Both the position numbers and the translations under genes were made by a program. From Mesorhizobium sp. Root102 (lineage in GTDB: Bacteria > Pseudomonadota > Alphaproteobacteria > Rhizobiales > Rhizobiaceae), in contig NZ_LMCP01000015.1 in the NCBI RefSeq assembly GCF_001425625.1, positions 68,661-132,660 on the forward strand: a stretch of 64,000 nucleotides of DNA, in the 5' to 3' direction. This document shows, in pieces, positions 19,503-27,906 of this stretch. The notes beneath the pieces are model-generated. The model ran no database searches and was not told the DNA's origin. It worked only from the letters and a program-made list of their open reading frames with translations. Numbering within the stretch: position 1 is the first letter of the stretch; every line of letters begins with the position of its first letter.

Positions 19503-20288
19503 TCAGGACTCGGCGCCGTAGACGTCGAATTTGAAGTACTTGTCGTTGATTTCCTTGTATTTTCCATTGGCGCGGATGGCGTCGATCGCCGAATTGAGCT
19601 TGTTGACCAGGTCGGTCTCGCCCTTGCGCACGGCAATGCCGGCGCCAGGCCCAAAGATCTCGACCGGTTGCGGCGAAGGCTGGCCGAGAATCTTGCAGCA
19701 GGCGCCATCAGGCGAATCCAGAAACTGCTGCAGCACGACGATATCGTCCTCGATGGCATCGAGGCGACCATTGGCGAGATCTGCCTGCTCCTCGGGGCTG
19801 CTCGGATAGCCCTTGACGGTGCTGTCGGTGTAGGTCTTCGAGGCATAGTTGAAATGCGTGGTGGTGGTGGCGACGCCGATGGTCTTGCCGGCGAGATCTT
19901 CCTTGGTCACGCCCTTCAGCGTGCTGTCCTTGGGCACGGCGATCGCCGACGGCGTGTTGTAGTATTTGTTCGAGAAGTCGACCTTCTCCTTGCGCTCCGG
20001 CGTGATCGACATGGAGGCGACGATGGCGTCGAATTTGCCGGCCTGGAGGGCGGGAATGATGCCGTCCCAGTCCTGGGCGACGAAGGTGCACTTGACCTTC
20101 ATCTCATCACAAAGCGCCTTGGCAATGTCGATGTCGAAGCCCACGAGTTGGCCGTCTGACGTCAAATTGTTGAATGGCGGGTAGGCGCCTTCGGTGCCGA
20201 TCTTCAGGGTCTTTTCCTGGGCTTGGGCTACGCCGAGCGTCAGCAGCGCGGCCGATGCGGCAAGCGCGATACGCAGTGAAATACGCAT
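19503..20288 (-). CDS. Amino acid ABC transporter substrate-binding protein
   Basis: Periplasmic receptor of the importer, 261 residues. A signal peptide ends at VAQAQ (about residue 23). The mature domain starts KTLKIGTEGAYPPFNNL, with GFDIDIAKALCDEMKVKC and IPALQAGKFDAIVASMSITPERKEKVDFS, the SBP family 3 signature. The pattern is nearest to the Lys/Arg/His/opine receptors. Start 20288 is set by the signal peptide and the AGAGAGGA ribosome site; the frame is open 132 bases further upstream. Confidence 0.93.
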   Translation of the reverse strand: MRISLRIALAASAALLTLGVAQAQEKTLKIGTEGAYPPFNNLTSDGQLVGFDIDIAKALCDEMKVKCTFVAQDWDGIIPALQAGKFDAIVASMSITPERKEKVDFSNKYYNTPSAIAVPKDSTLKGVTKEDLAGKTIGVATTTTHFNYASKTYTDSTVKGYPSSPEEQADLANGRLDAIEDDIVVLQQFLDSPDGACCKILGQPSPQPVEIFGPGAGIAVRKGETDLVNKLNSAIDAIRANGKYKEINDKYFKFDVYGAES

Positions 20289-20445
20289 GATGGTCCTCTC
20301 TTTATGATCCCGGCCGTCGTTCCGAACGGCTCTATGGGGCGGTGCTTTTGACCGCCCGCTGGCGCGATACTCCCACTCTTTCCAAGAAAAAAGCAACTGC
20401 AAAACCACAAAAATGGGCAAGGCTATTCTGCCGCTGCGTCAACGC

Positions 20446-20955
20446 TCAAGCAACGAGCCCCGTGGTGCGCTCGATGAAGTCGGCTATCGACTTTGCATCG
20501 TCGAGGTCGAACACCGGCAGGTGCTCGCCTTCAACCGCAAAATCGGCGGCGACGGCGACGATGTTGGGATCACCCGCCGAAAGCGGCGTGCGGTCCTTCG
20601 CTTCCAGCCGGCGGGTTTCGACCTTGCTGTGGGTTTCGCGCTTGTAGCCTTCGACCAGCACCAGATCGCAAGGCGCAAGCCGCGACAGAATAGCCTCCAG
20701 CGTCGGCTCATCCTCACCGCGCAACTCATGCATCAAAGCCCAGCGGTTTCCGGACACGATCGCCACTTCGGTGGCGCCGGCCTGCCGATGGCGGAAGCTG
20801 TCGGCGCCCGGCTTGTCGATGTCGAAGTCATGATGGGCGTGTTTCACCGTCGACACTTTCCAGCCGCGCCAGACAAGTTCGGTGACCAGTTTTTCGGTCA
20901 ATGTCGTCTTGCCGGAGTTTTTCCAGCCGGTGATGCCGAAGACGCGTCTGTTCAT
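20446..20955 (-). CDS. mobB: Molybdopterin-guanine dinucleotide biosynthesis protein B
   Basis: GTP-binding accessory protein (169 residues) that helps MobA attach GMP to molybdopterin. The P-loop is FGITGWKNSGKTTLTEKL at the N-terminus; VSTVKHAHHDFDIDKPGADSFRHRQAGA is diagnostic, and LVLVEGYKRE lies in the middle. It overlaps mobA by 4 bases (ATGA) and is the second gene of the pair. Confidence 0.96.
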   Translation of the reverse strand: MNRRVFGITGWKNSGKTTLTEKLVTELVWRGWKVSTVKHAHHDFDIDKPGADSFRHRQAGATEVAIVSGNRWALMHELRGEDEPTLEAILSRLAPCDLVLVEGYKRETHSKVETRRLEAKDRTPLSAGDPNIVAVAADFAVEGEHLPVFDLDDAKSIADFIERTTGLVA

Positions 20956-21584
20956 GGTTTCATGCTCTGCAACAGACGCTTGGCCCGGACAAGGTCGTCA
21001 GGCTCGTTGATGTTGAAGAAAGGATCAATCGGGTGGCCTGCCGATTGCAGAATCGGGAATTCGACATCGACAAAACCGTTCCGGTCGATGAAAGCCGACA
21101 CCCGCCTGTTGTCCTCGTCGACCAGAAAGTGCCGCAAGGCGTCGCGGCAGTCCATCGGCCAGAGCGCGAAGGTCGGGTGCCGCTTGCCGGCCGAGCAAGC
21201 GACGGCAATCGCAGCGGGGCGTTGATCCTTGGCGGCAGCCAGCCGTTCGACGAGATCCGGCGGCAGGAAGGGCGTGTCGCCGGCAGCGGTGACAATCGCC
21301 TTGCAAGCCGTGTTGGCAACAGCCCAGTCCAGGCCAGTCAGGATTCCGGCAAGCGGCCCGGCAAAGCCGGTCACCGTGTCGGCAAGCACCGACAGGCCAA
21401 AGCGCGAGAACCGTGCCGGGTCGCCATTGGCGCTGAGCGCCAGGGGGGCGATCTGTGGGCTGAGGCGCGAGACGACCTGGTCAAGCACGCAGCCGCTGCC
21501 AAGCGGCAACAGGCTCTTGTCGCCGCCGCCCATCCGTCTTGATTGGCCACCGGCCAGAATGATCCCCGCAATGTCTCGCTTCAT
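20952..21584 (-). CDS. mobA: Molybdenum cofactor guanylyltransferase
   Basis: Transfers GMP from GTP to molybdenum-molybdopterin, giving the MGD cofactor of DMSO-reductase-family enzymes. The nucleotide-binding start is AGIILAGGQSRRMGGGDKSLLPLG, followed by LALSANGDPARF and PLAGILTGLDWA; AAGDTPFLPPDLVERL holds the metal-binding Asp. The protein ends with the NINEPDDLVRAKRL motif. Translationally coupled to mobB; moaA of the same pathway lies 2 kb upstream on the same strand. Confidence 0.96.
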   Translation of the reverse strand: MKRDIAGIILAGGQSRRMGGGDKSLLPLGSGCVLDQVVSRLSPQIAPLALSANGDPARFSRFGLSVLADTVTGFAGPLAGILTGLDWAVANTACKAIVTAAGDTPFLPPDLVERLAAAKDQRPAAIAVACSAGKRHPTFALWPMDCRDALRHFLVDEDNRRVSAFIDRNGFVDVEFPILQSAGHPIDPFFNINEPDDLVRAKRLLQSMKP

Positions 21585-21640
21585 GCCATGAAGCCTGTAC
21601 GCCAGCCGCCGGAAATCACAAGAACCTTCAAGTGACCTGG

Positions 21641-22561
21641 CTAGATTCCGTCGGGCACCATGGTCGGTCCCGTGCTTTCGGCAACGATCTTTCGCCGGCC
21701 GACGATCCGCTCGCGGTAGAGCGCGTAGAGGCCGGAGCCGATGATGATCGTGGCGCCGACGATCATCGGCAGATCGGGAATATCGGCGAAGATGAATAGG
21801 CCAAGCAGGATCGACCAGATCAGGGCCGTGTAGCGGAACGGCGCGATGAAGGAGATGTCGCCCGCCCGCATCGCCATGATGATGAACTGGTAGCCGATCA
21901 GCACCAGCACCGCAGCCAATGCCAGCAGAGCCGTGCCATTACCCGTCATCGGTGTCCAGCCGCCCATCGGCGACAACAGCGCCGCACCGACAATTGTCAT
22001 GGCCAGCGCGGTGGCGGTCGACACCAGCAATGTCGGAATGGCCTTGGGGATCCGCTTGGTGGCAAGATCGCGCACCGCACAACAGGCGACGCTGGCCAGC
22101 GCCGACAGCGAGTAGATGCTGAACCCTTCGAAACCAGGCCGCACGATGATCAGCACGCCGGCAAATCCGATGGCGATGGCCAGCCAGCGTCGCCATCCGA
22201 CAGTCTCGCCGAAGACAAGTGCCGCCCCCATCGTCACCGCCAGCGGCAGCGCCTGCAGCACCGCCGAAACATTGGCGATCGGCAGATGGGCGAGGGCGAC
22301 GAGAAAACTCACCGTGGCGCCGGCCTCGCCGAACACGCGCAAGGCCACCAAAGGCTGCAGCATCGAGCCTGGACGGGCGAGCGCGCCGCGCTGCCAGGCG
22401 AGCAAGCCGACGAAAAGCGAAGCGAAAGCGCCACGGATCAACATGACCTGCGCCATGTTCATCGACTGCGACGAGTATTTGGTGATGGCGTCGTTGAGGC
22501 AGAAGCCGGCCATCGCCACCACCATGAACAACGCGCCGCGAAGATTTGGAGACAGGGGCAA
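21641..22561 (-). CDS. DMT superfamily transporter (EamA)
   Basis: Inner-membrane carrier or exporter with ten predicted helices in two EamA repeats, about 306 residues. Landmarks are NLRGALFMVVAMAGFCLNDAITKYSS, LIRGAFASLF, ANVSAVLQALPLAVTMGAALVFGE and, in the second repeat, FIAPFRYTALIWSILLGLFIF. I chose TTG 22561 (PLSPNLRGALF follows) from family length; an ATG at 22669 would add 36 atypical residues. Substrate unknown. Confidence 0.85.
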   Translation of the reverse strand: MPLSPNLRGALFMVVAMAGFCLNDAITKYSSQSMNMAQVMLIRGAFASLFVGLLAWQRGALARPGSMLQPLVALRVFGEAGATVSFLVALAHLPIANVSAVLQALPLAVTMGAALVFGETVGWRRWLAIAIGFAGVLIIVRPGFEGFSIYSLSALASVACCAVRDLATKRIPKAIPTLLVSTATALAMTIVGAALLSPMGGWTPMTGNGTALLALAAVLVLIGYQFIIMAMRAGDISFIAPFRYTALIWSILLGLFIFADIPDLPMIVGATIIIGSGLYALYRERIVGRRKIVAESTGPTMVPDGI

Positions 22562-22628
22562 GACGACTACCGGTTCCGCTTCGCAGCAAGCCTGTAACAG
22601 CCGGAGATGAAACAGCAACAGCAAAGGG

Positions 22629-22656
22629 CTGGGCCACAGGGTTGTTTGTGGCCCAG
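22629..22656. terminator. 10-bp hairpin
   Basis: Perfect 10-bp stem (22629-22638 with 22647-22656) with an 8-base loop, just after the stop of the minus-strand gene at 22682. T-run is short (CCCTTTG), so termination is plausible rather than certain. Confidence 0.5.
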
Positions 22657-22681
22657 AGACTCCCTGCAATGGCGGCAGAGC

Positions 22682-23041
22682 TTACTTCTTCGGCGTCAGC
22701 ACCTCGGTGCCATTGCCTTCCTTGCCGGCGATCGTCCACAGGCCATGCAGCGAGCCGTCGTCCATCACCTTGTAGACGACAAGGCCGATATCCTTGTCCA
22801 TGACATAGCCGGCGGAGAAGGCGTCATCGTTGCGCATGCAGATGCCATCGGAAGATGAGCCGCCCGTCTCCCAGTGGATCGTGCAGGTCGTTCCGCTGGT
22901 CAGCGCGATGGTTGCCTCGCCGCCATAGGGTGATCCATCGAAGTTGGTGCCGGCGACGGTATAGGTGCCGCCGATCGACTGGGCTGCCGCGGGCACGGCC
23001 GCGAGACCAAGCAATGCAAGAGAAAGAACGAGTTTGTGCAT
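22682..23041 (-). CDS. Small secreted protein of unknown function
   Basis: A 119-residue exported protein. Signal peptide about residues 1-22 (KLVLSLALLGLAAVPAAAQ). The mature part starts with SIGGTYTVAGTNFDGSPYGGEATI, then TTCTIHWETGGSSSDGICM and GLVVYKVMDDGSLHGLWTI. The repeated Gly/Thr strands and two cysteines suggest a small beta-barrel fold. I do not recognise a named family. A GGGGGA ribosome site fixes the start at 23041. Confidence 0.7.
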   Translation of the reverse strand: MHKLVLSLALLGLAAVPAAAQSIGGTYTVAGTNFDGSPYGGEATIALTSGTTCTIHWETGGSSSDGICMRNDDAFSAGYVMDKDIGLVVYKVMDDGSLHGLWTIAGKEGNGTEVLTPKK

Positions 23042-23181
23042 GATGTATATTCCCCCCAGTTGGATGAAAACCGTCCCAGAGCGAACGCTAGGCCGGAACG
23101 GGCGCACGGTAAATCAGGTGACCATCGCGGATACAGATTTGTTCGCCGTGTGGCCGAAAATGCTCATAGAGCCCCGAAACC

Positions 23182-23655
23182 TCACGGCCCCTTGAGACTG
23201 CCGGCGATGGCACCCACCAGCGGGTCGTATTTCGACTTCAGGGCCGGCGGGTAGTCGACCCACACCGTGCGGATGACACCATCTTTGCCGAACAGGCGCC
23301 GCTCGTAAAAGATCTTTCCATCCTTCAAGCCCGACAGCACCGCCCAGTCCTTTGCGGCCTTGCCGTAGGTGACCTTGTAGCCCGGTTCCTGGCTTGCCTT
23401 CTCCGCTGCGACAAAGCCTTTCGGCGTATCGTCGTCGACGTTGAGGATGCCCGAGCAGATCAGGCTGGCGCCATCGGCGCTCAGCCACACCTGTCCGTCG
23501 CCATTGTCCGGTTCAGGCTGGCGATCGGTGAAGACATCGTCGGGAAAGGTGCAGACGGTGCCGAAGCGCTCGTTCACATAGGTGAACGGCGCGGCAATTG
23601 CGGTGCTCGCCGCGAGCGCAGCGAAAAACGTCCCGATTGAAAAGAACCGCCGCAT
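23182..23655 (-). CDS. Secreted protein of unknown function
   Basis: A 157-residue exported protein with a signal peptide (about 1-21, SIGFF-like start FFSIGTFFAALAASTAIA). The mature sequence has NERFGTVCTFPDDVFTDRQPEPDNGDGQVW and later SGLKDGKIFYERRLFGKDGVIRTVWVDYP, a layout seen in many small rhizobial periplasmic proteins. No catalytic motif is visible. It lies directly downstream of moaA (gap 56 bases) but nothing links it to cofactor synthesis. Confidence 0.7.
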   Translation of the reverse strand: MRRFFSIGTFFAALAASTAIAAPFTYVNERFGTVCTFPDDVFTDRQPEPDNGDGQVWLSADGASLICSGILNVDDDTPKGFVAAEKASQEPGYKVTYGKAAKDWAVLSGLKDGKIFYERRLFGKDGVIRTVWVDYPPALKSKYDPLVGAIAGSLKGP

Positions 23656-23711
23656 GTCTTGCCCCCAAGTCGATGACCGCACGGCAATTCTTGGGCAGAT
23701 CGGCGGCAAGG

Positions 23712-24707
23712 TCAGCCGCCAGTGACGCTCATATGGCGCGATACCGATGGGCGGCTGGTGCGGCGGTCGATGATGAAGTCATGGCCTTTCGGCTTGCGGC
23801 CGATCGCTTCGTCTATTGCCGCGGCGACCAGCTCGTTGCCTTCGGAGGCTCGCAAGGGCGCGCGCAGGTCGGCGGCGTCCTCCTGGCCGAGGCACATGTA
23901 GAGCGTGCCGGTGCAGGTCAGCCGGACGCGGTTGCAGCTTTCGCAGAAATTATGTGTCATCGGCGTGATGAAACCGAGGCGCCCGCCGGTCTCGGCGACA
24001 TGGACGTAACGGGCGGGGCCGCCGGTCTTGAAGGGAATGTCGGTCAGCGTGAACTGGCGTTCCAGCGACGCGCGCAGCAGCGACAGTGGCAGGTACTGGT
24101 CCGTGCGGTCGCCCTCGATCTCGCCCATCGGCATGGTTTCGATGACCGTCAGGTCCATGTCACGGCCATGCGCCCAGCGCATCATTTCAGGCAGCTCGGC
24201 GTCGTTGAAATCCTTCAGCGCCACCGCGTTGAGCTTGACCTTCAGCCCGGCCGCCTGGGCGGCATCGATGCCTTGCATGACCTTGTCGAGATGGCCCCAG
24301 CGCGTGATCTTGTGGAACTTGTCGGCATCGAGCGTATCGAGTGAGACGTTGATGCGCTTGACGCCGCGATCGGCGAGTTCGGCGGCAAAGCGCGACAGCT
24401 GCGAGCCGTTGGTGGTCAGCGTCAGTTCTTCCAGCGCGCCGCTGTCGAGATGCCGCGACAGCTGGCGCACCAGATGCATGATGTTCTTGCGAACCAGCGG
24501 CTCACCGCCGGTCAGCCGCAGCTTCCTGACACCCTTTTCGATGAAGACCGTGCAGAGTCGGTCGAGTTCTTCCAGCGACAGCAGGTCTTTCTTCGGCAGA
24601 AAGGCCATGTCCTCGGCCATGCAATAGGTGCAACGGAAATCGCAGCGGTCGGTGACCGACACTCTGAGGTAGCTGATCGTGCGGCCGAAAGGATCGATCA
24701 TGTCCAT
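23712..24707 (-). CDS. moaA: GTP 3',8-cyclase
   Basis: Radical SAM enzyme for the first step of molybdenum cofactor synthesis from GTP. The N-terminal cluster motif is C-x3-C-x2-C in [13 protein letters not shown]; the C-terminal second cluster lies in [33 protein letters not shown] binds S-adenosylmethionine, and the protein ends in the conserved Gly-Gly needed for activity. Length 331 is normal. The 198 bases between it and the divergent DUF971 gene were checked for a Moco riboswitch and none was convincing. Confidence 0.97.
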   Translation of the reverse strand: MDMIDPFGRTISYLRVSVTDRCDFRCTYCMAEDMAFLPKKDLLSLEELDRLCTVFIEKGVRKLRLTGGEPLVRKNIMHLVRQLSRHLDSGALEELTLTTNGSQLSRFAAELADRGVKRINVSLDTLDADKFHKITRWGHLDKVMQGIDAAQAAGLKVKLNAVALKDFNDAELPEMMRWAHGRDMDLTVIETMPMGEIEGDRTDQYLPLSLLRASLERQFTLTDIPFKTGGPARYVHVAETGGRLGFITPMTHNFCESCNRVRLTCTGTLYMCLGQEDAADLRAPLRASEGNELVAAAIDEAIGRKPKGHDFIIDRRTSRPSVSRHMSVTGG

Positions 24708-24905
24708 GCTTCAAGCGCTTCCCGTGGCCGTGAACGGCGTCGTTGTATACCGCTATGTGATACGATACGGCCTGCCATTCAAGATAGCGCCTTTCGATCT
24801 TTGGTAACATTCCTGCGCCGACATCGCATGTCGGTCGGCTCAAAGAGCCTTTTCCCGTTTGGCGAAGCGGCGTAGGGAAGGGTGGACGACACGGGATCGA
24901 ACATC

Positions 24906-25259
24906 ATGACCGCCCCGAAAGAACTCCGGGTCTCAAAGGACCGCAAACTGCTGTCCGTCACCTTTCCCGATCATCAGCCGTTCGAACTGCCGGCGGAGTT
25001 GTTGCGGGTCGCCTCGCCATCGGCCGAAGTGCAAGGCCATTCGCCCGAACAGCGGGTGACGGTTCCCGGCAAGCGCAATGTGGCGATCCTGAAGATCGAG
25101 CCGGTCGGCAACTATGCTGTCCGCATCACCTTCGACGATTTCCACGACACCGGCATCTTCACCTGGAATTACCTGCACACGCTCGGCCACGAGAAGGATG
25201 CACGCTGGGACGCCTATCTGGCCGAGCTTGCGGAAAAGGGCTTGAGCCGGGACCGTTAG
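24906..25259 (+). CDS. DUF971 domain protein
   Basis: Cytosolic protein of 117 residues. It matches DUF971 (also the N-terminal domain of gamma-butyrobetaine hydroxylase): LRVSKDRKLLSVTFPDHQPFELPAELLRV near the start and NYAVRITFDDFHDTGIFTWNYLHTLG near the end. The domain is linked to iron-sulfur and Moco biology in some proteins, so its position divergent from moaA may matter, but that is inference. ATG 24906 was chosen over GTG 24882. Confidence 0.85.
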   Translation: MTAPKELRVSKDRKLLSVTFPDHQPFELPAELLRVASPSAEVQGHSPEQRVTVPGKRNVAILKIEPVGNYAVRITFDDFHDTGIFTWNYLHTLGHEKDARWDAYLAELAEKGLSRDR

Positions 25260-25271
25260 GGTAAGGAGATA

Positions 25272-25319
25272 GAGCATGATGTCGTCCGAAAACCGCTCAC
25301 ACTTTTCGGCATCATGCTC
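25272..25319. repeat. Palindromic intergenic repeat, copy 2
   Basis: Perfect 10-bp outer arms GAGCATGATG/CATCATGCTC (25272-25281, 25310-25319) and inner arms CCGAAAA/TTTTCGG. Core CCGCTCACACTTTTCGG is the reverse complement of the core in copy 1. Confidence 0.88.
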
Positions 25320-25383
25320 CCGACGCCGTCGTCAAAGCGTCATCGATGTGGAGTAGCGCCGGCAAAGGTTCGGAGGCGAAAAC

Positions 25384-25995
25384 ATGTCCGTCATCACCAC
25401 GGTCGAGCAGCTCGAGGCGCTCTATGGCGTTCCAGGCGAGGCCTCCCTGGTCAAGGAACTCGACCACGTCATTCCAGAGTATGCCGCCTTCATCGAAGCC
25501 TCACCCTTCGTCGCGCTGGCAACCAGTGGCCCTGAGGGGCTGGACTGTTCGCCGCGCGGCGATCTCGCCGGCTTCGTGCGCATCCAAGATCCGAAAACGC
25601 TGATGATGCCGGATCGTCGCGGCAACAACCGCGCCGATTCGCTCAGAAACATCATCCGCGACCCTCGCGTCGGCCTGCTGTTCCTGGTGCCTGGCTCTGG
25701 CACGACGCTGCGCGTCAATGGCCGCGCTCATATCACCACGGATACAACGCTGTGCGCGTCATTCACGGTGGACGGCAAGGCGGCCCGTTCAGTGACCGTC
25801 GTCGACGTCGATTCGGTCTATTTCCAATGCGCCCGCGCCATTGTCCGTTCCGAACTCTGGAACCCGGCAAGGCACGTCGACCCGAAGTCGCTGCCGACGC
25901 CCGGACAGATCCTGGAAATCACCAGCCGCAAGAATATCGACGGCGAGACCTACGACAAGGAATGGCCGGAGCGGGCGAAGAAGACGATGTGGTAA
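25384..25995 (+). CDS. FMN-dependent PPOX-type flavoprotein
   Basis: Predicted flavoprotein of 203 residues of the pyridoxamine-phosphate-oxidase-like split-barrel fold. Conserved are FVALATSGPEGLDCSPRGD, LMMPDRRGNNRADSLRNI (phosphate-binding), VGLLFLVPGSGTTLRVNG and FQCARAIVRSELW. This is the type sometimes labelled MSMEG_1061-like. The substrate is not known. Ribosome site CGGAGGCG lies before ATG 25384. Confidence 0.87.
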   Translation: MSVITTVEQLEALYGVPGEASLVKELDHVIPEYAAFIEASPFVALATSGPEGLDCSPRGDLAGFVRIQDPKTLMMPDRRGNNRADSLRNIIRDPRVGLLFLVPGSGTTLRVNGRAHITTDTTLCASFTVDGKAARSVTVVDVDSVYFQCARAIVRSELWNPARHVDPKSLPTPGQILEITSRKNIDGETYDKEWPERAKKTMW

Positions 25996-26013
25996 GTCTG
26001 AGCTGAAGGGCCG

Positions 26014-26466
26014 TTACGCCTCCTTCAGCACCTCATAGATCTTGCGCATCTGCTCGCCGATCATGTCGCACTGTTCCGGCGTCGACTGGCTCATCGCCTT
26101 CTCGATCAGCGCCATATGCACTTTCAGCGCCTGCATCAGCAGCGCCTCGCCGGCCTCGGTGAGTGCAAGCCGCAAGATGCGCTTGTCCTTTTCATCGCCT
26201 TCGCGGCGCAGCAGCCCACGCGCCTCCAACTGCGGCAGCAGCATGGTGATGTTGGAGCGGCCGACAAGCAGCTTGCGGGCAAGGTCGTGCTGCGACATGC
26301 CGGGATGGCGGTAGAGGTTCATCAGAACGTCGAGCTGCGCCGGCTTCAGGTCGAGCGGCGCGAGCTTCACCGCCAGCGTGCGCTCCAGCACATGGCAGGC
26401 ACGCGCCACCGCGACCCAGTTGCGAAAACGCGGGTTGTCCCAAGGTAGCTCTTGTTTATTGTTCAT
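26014..26466 (-). CDS. MarR family transcriptional regulator
   Basis: A 150-residue winged-helix repressor. Helix-turn-helix about residues 56-80 (MSQHDLARKLLVGRSNITMLLPQLEARGLLRR), followed by the wing with EGDEKDKRILRLALTEAGEALL. The gene diverges from an alpha/beta hydrolase with a 47-base gap holding two identical-form palindromes, one covering this gene's start codon. It very likely represses both itself and the hydrolase; the ligand is unknown. Confidence 0.92.
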   Translation of the reverse strand: MNNKQELPWDNPRFRNWVAVARACHVLERTLAVKLAPLDLKPAQLDVLMNLYRHPGMSQHDLARKLLVGRSNITMLLPQLEARGLLRREGDEKDKRILRLALTEAGEALLMQALKVHMALIEKAMSQSTPEQCDMIGEQMRKIYEVLKEA

Positions 26467-26494
26467 CTTTGAACTATTATGTTCATGCTTGAAC
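26461..26494. promoter_or_regulatory. Tandem MarR operators
   Basis: Two sites of the form GTTCA-N4-TGAAC (26461-26474 and 26481-26494) whose centres are 20 bases apart, about two helical turns on the same DNA face. They fill most of the gap between the divergent MarR and hydrolase genes. Confidence 0.82.
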
Positions 26495-26513
26495 GTATGG
26501 ATGGATTCTCACT

Positions 26514-27422
26514 ATGGCATCATTCGGGCTGAAGGTCATCCGGGGCGTGTTTGGTGCGGCCGAGCGTGTCGCGCCACGCCTGACCGGGCGCGCGGCGTTC
26601 GAATTGTTCTGCCGCACGCCGAGCGTCAAGGCGCTCAGCGATGGCGAACGCCGCGCCATCGACCGTGCTGCCGAGTTCATGACCGAGGCGCGTCATCACC
26701 GGCTGAAGACCGCGACCGGCTGCGTCATGGTGCACGAGTTCCGGCCGGAGTCGGGCAGGGCGGCCGCCGGCACGGTGCTGGTCGTCCATGGCTGGCGCTC
26801 GCGCACCGAATATATGCGCGCATTGATCGAAGGCTATCGCGCCGCCGGCTACAGGGTTGTTTCGCTTGACCTGCCAGGCCACGGCCAGTCGCAGGGCCGG
26901 CGGTTGAACATGGTCAATGCGGTGGATGCGGTGCGGGTTGCCGGCGAGTGGTTCGGTCCCTTCGTGGCGGCGGTCGGTCATTCCTTCGGCGGCGCCGTGG
27001 CCGCCAATGCCATCGCCGGCTCGGTCAAGAACATTCCGCCGCTGGCGGCCGGATGCCTGGTGCTGATTGCGGCGCCCAGTTCGCTGCCGGCAATCTTTGC
27101 CGACTTCAGCCGCATGCTCAATGTCGGCCCGCGCTCGCAAGCCGCCATGGCGGACCGGGTCGAACATCTTTCCGGCCGGCCGCTGCACGAATTCACCGGC
27201 GACCGCCAGCTTGCCCACGCGCCGGTGCCGACCCTGGTCATCCACGCACCGGACGACCGCGAGGTATCGGCCGATCATGCAAGGCGCTACGCCGGTGCCG
27301 GCGGCCATGTGCGGCTTTACTGGGCCGATGGGCTCGGCCACCGCCGTATCCTTGCGGACAAGGGTGTGGTCGAACGCGCGGTCGGCTTCGTGATGCATCG
27401 AGAGCCGTCGCTGCTGCATTGA
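26514..27422 (+). CDS. Alpha/beta hydrolase
   Basis: Serine hydrolase-fold protein of 302 residues. The oxyanion start is VLVVHGWRSRTEYMRALIEGYRAAGYRVVSLDLPGHGQS; the nucleophile elbow is GHSFGGA; a later Asp (HAPDDREV) and His (DGLGHRRIL) complete the triad. It resembles lysophospholipase or esterase enzymes. Its divergent position from a MarR gene suggests induction by a small organic compound. Substrate unknown. Confidence 0.9.
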   Translation: MASFGLKVIRGVFGAAERVAPRLTGRAAFELFCRTPSVKALSDGERRAIDRAAEFMTEARHHRLKTATGCVMVHEFRPESGRAAAGTVLVVHGWRSRTEYMRALIEGYRAAGYRVVSLDLPGHGQSQGRRLNMVNAVDAVRVAGEWFGPFVAAVGHSFGGAVAANAIAGSVKNIPPLAAGCLVLIAAPSSLPAIFADFSRMLNVGPRSQAAMADRVEHLSGRPLHEFTGDRQLAHAPVPTLVIHAPDDREVSADHARRYAGAGGHVRLYWADGLGHRRILADKGVVERAVGFVMHREPSLLH

Positions 27423-27434
27423 GCGGCGGTCGAC

Positions 27435-27830
27435 CTATTTCTTCTTCTCGCCTGGTTCGACCGGCAGTCCGGCCGCCTTCCAGGCGGTGTAACCGCCAAG
27501 GATGTGCTTGACCGGCGAAAGCCCCATGTCCTGCGCCGTCTTGGTGGCCAGGGCCGAGCGCCAGCCGCCGGCGCAGAAGAAGACGAAGCTCTTTCCCGAG
27601 GCGAAGAATGGCTTGTGGTAAGGGCTTTCAGGATCGATCCAGAATTCCAGCATGCCGCGGGTGACATGTTTGGCGCCGGGAATCCTGCCGTCGCGTTCGA
27701 CCTCGCGAGGGTCGCGCAGATCGACGAAGATGGTGTCTTCATCGTCGAGCAGCCCGGCTGCTTCCTCCGGCGAAACCACCTCGATCTCGGCGTTGGCCTC
27801 GTCCAGCAGTTCGCGATAACCCTTTTTCAC
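27435..27830 (-). CDS. Rhodanese-like domain protein
   Basis: Single rhodanese domain of 131 residues. Motifs: EVVSPEEAAGLLDDEDTIFVDLRDPREVERDGRIPGAKHV, and the active-site loop SFVFFCAGGWRSALA with the catalytic Cys, then GYTAWKAAGLPV near the end. Likely sulfur transfer or redox signalling in the cytosol. The start is GTG 27830 behind GGGAGG; the frame stays open upstream but the extra sequence is unlike the family. Tail-to-tail with the hydrolase. Confidence 0.9.
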   Translation of the reverse strand: MKKGYRELLDEANAEIEVVSPEEAAGLLDDEDTIFVDLRDPREVERDGRIPGAKHVTRGMLEFWIDPESPYHKPFFASGKSFVFFCAGGWRSALATKTAQDMGLSPVKHILGGYTAWKAAGLPVEPGEKKK

Positions 27831-27906
27831 GCTCTCGTCCCTCCCGACCTTGTTGGCCCCAGTGTTGCTGGCAAGTCCGGATTTCGAGCACACCGGCCGG
27901 CGTTTG

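Noticed and set aside
24708..24905. Possible molybdenum-cofactor riboswitch upstream of moaA
   Set aside because: I could not find a convincing multi-stem structure or known motif in the 198-base gap.
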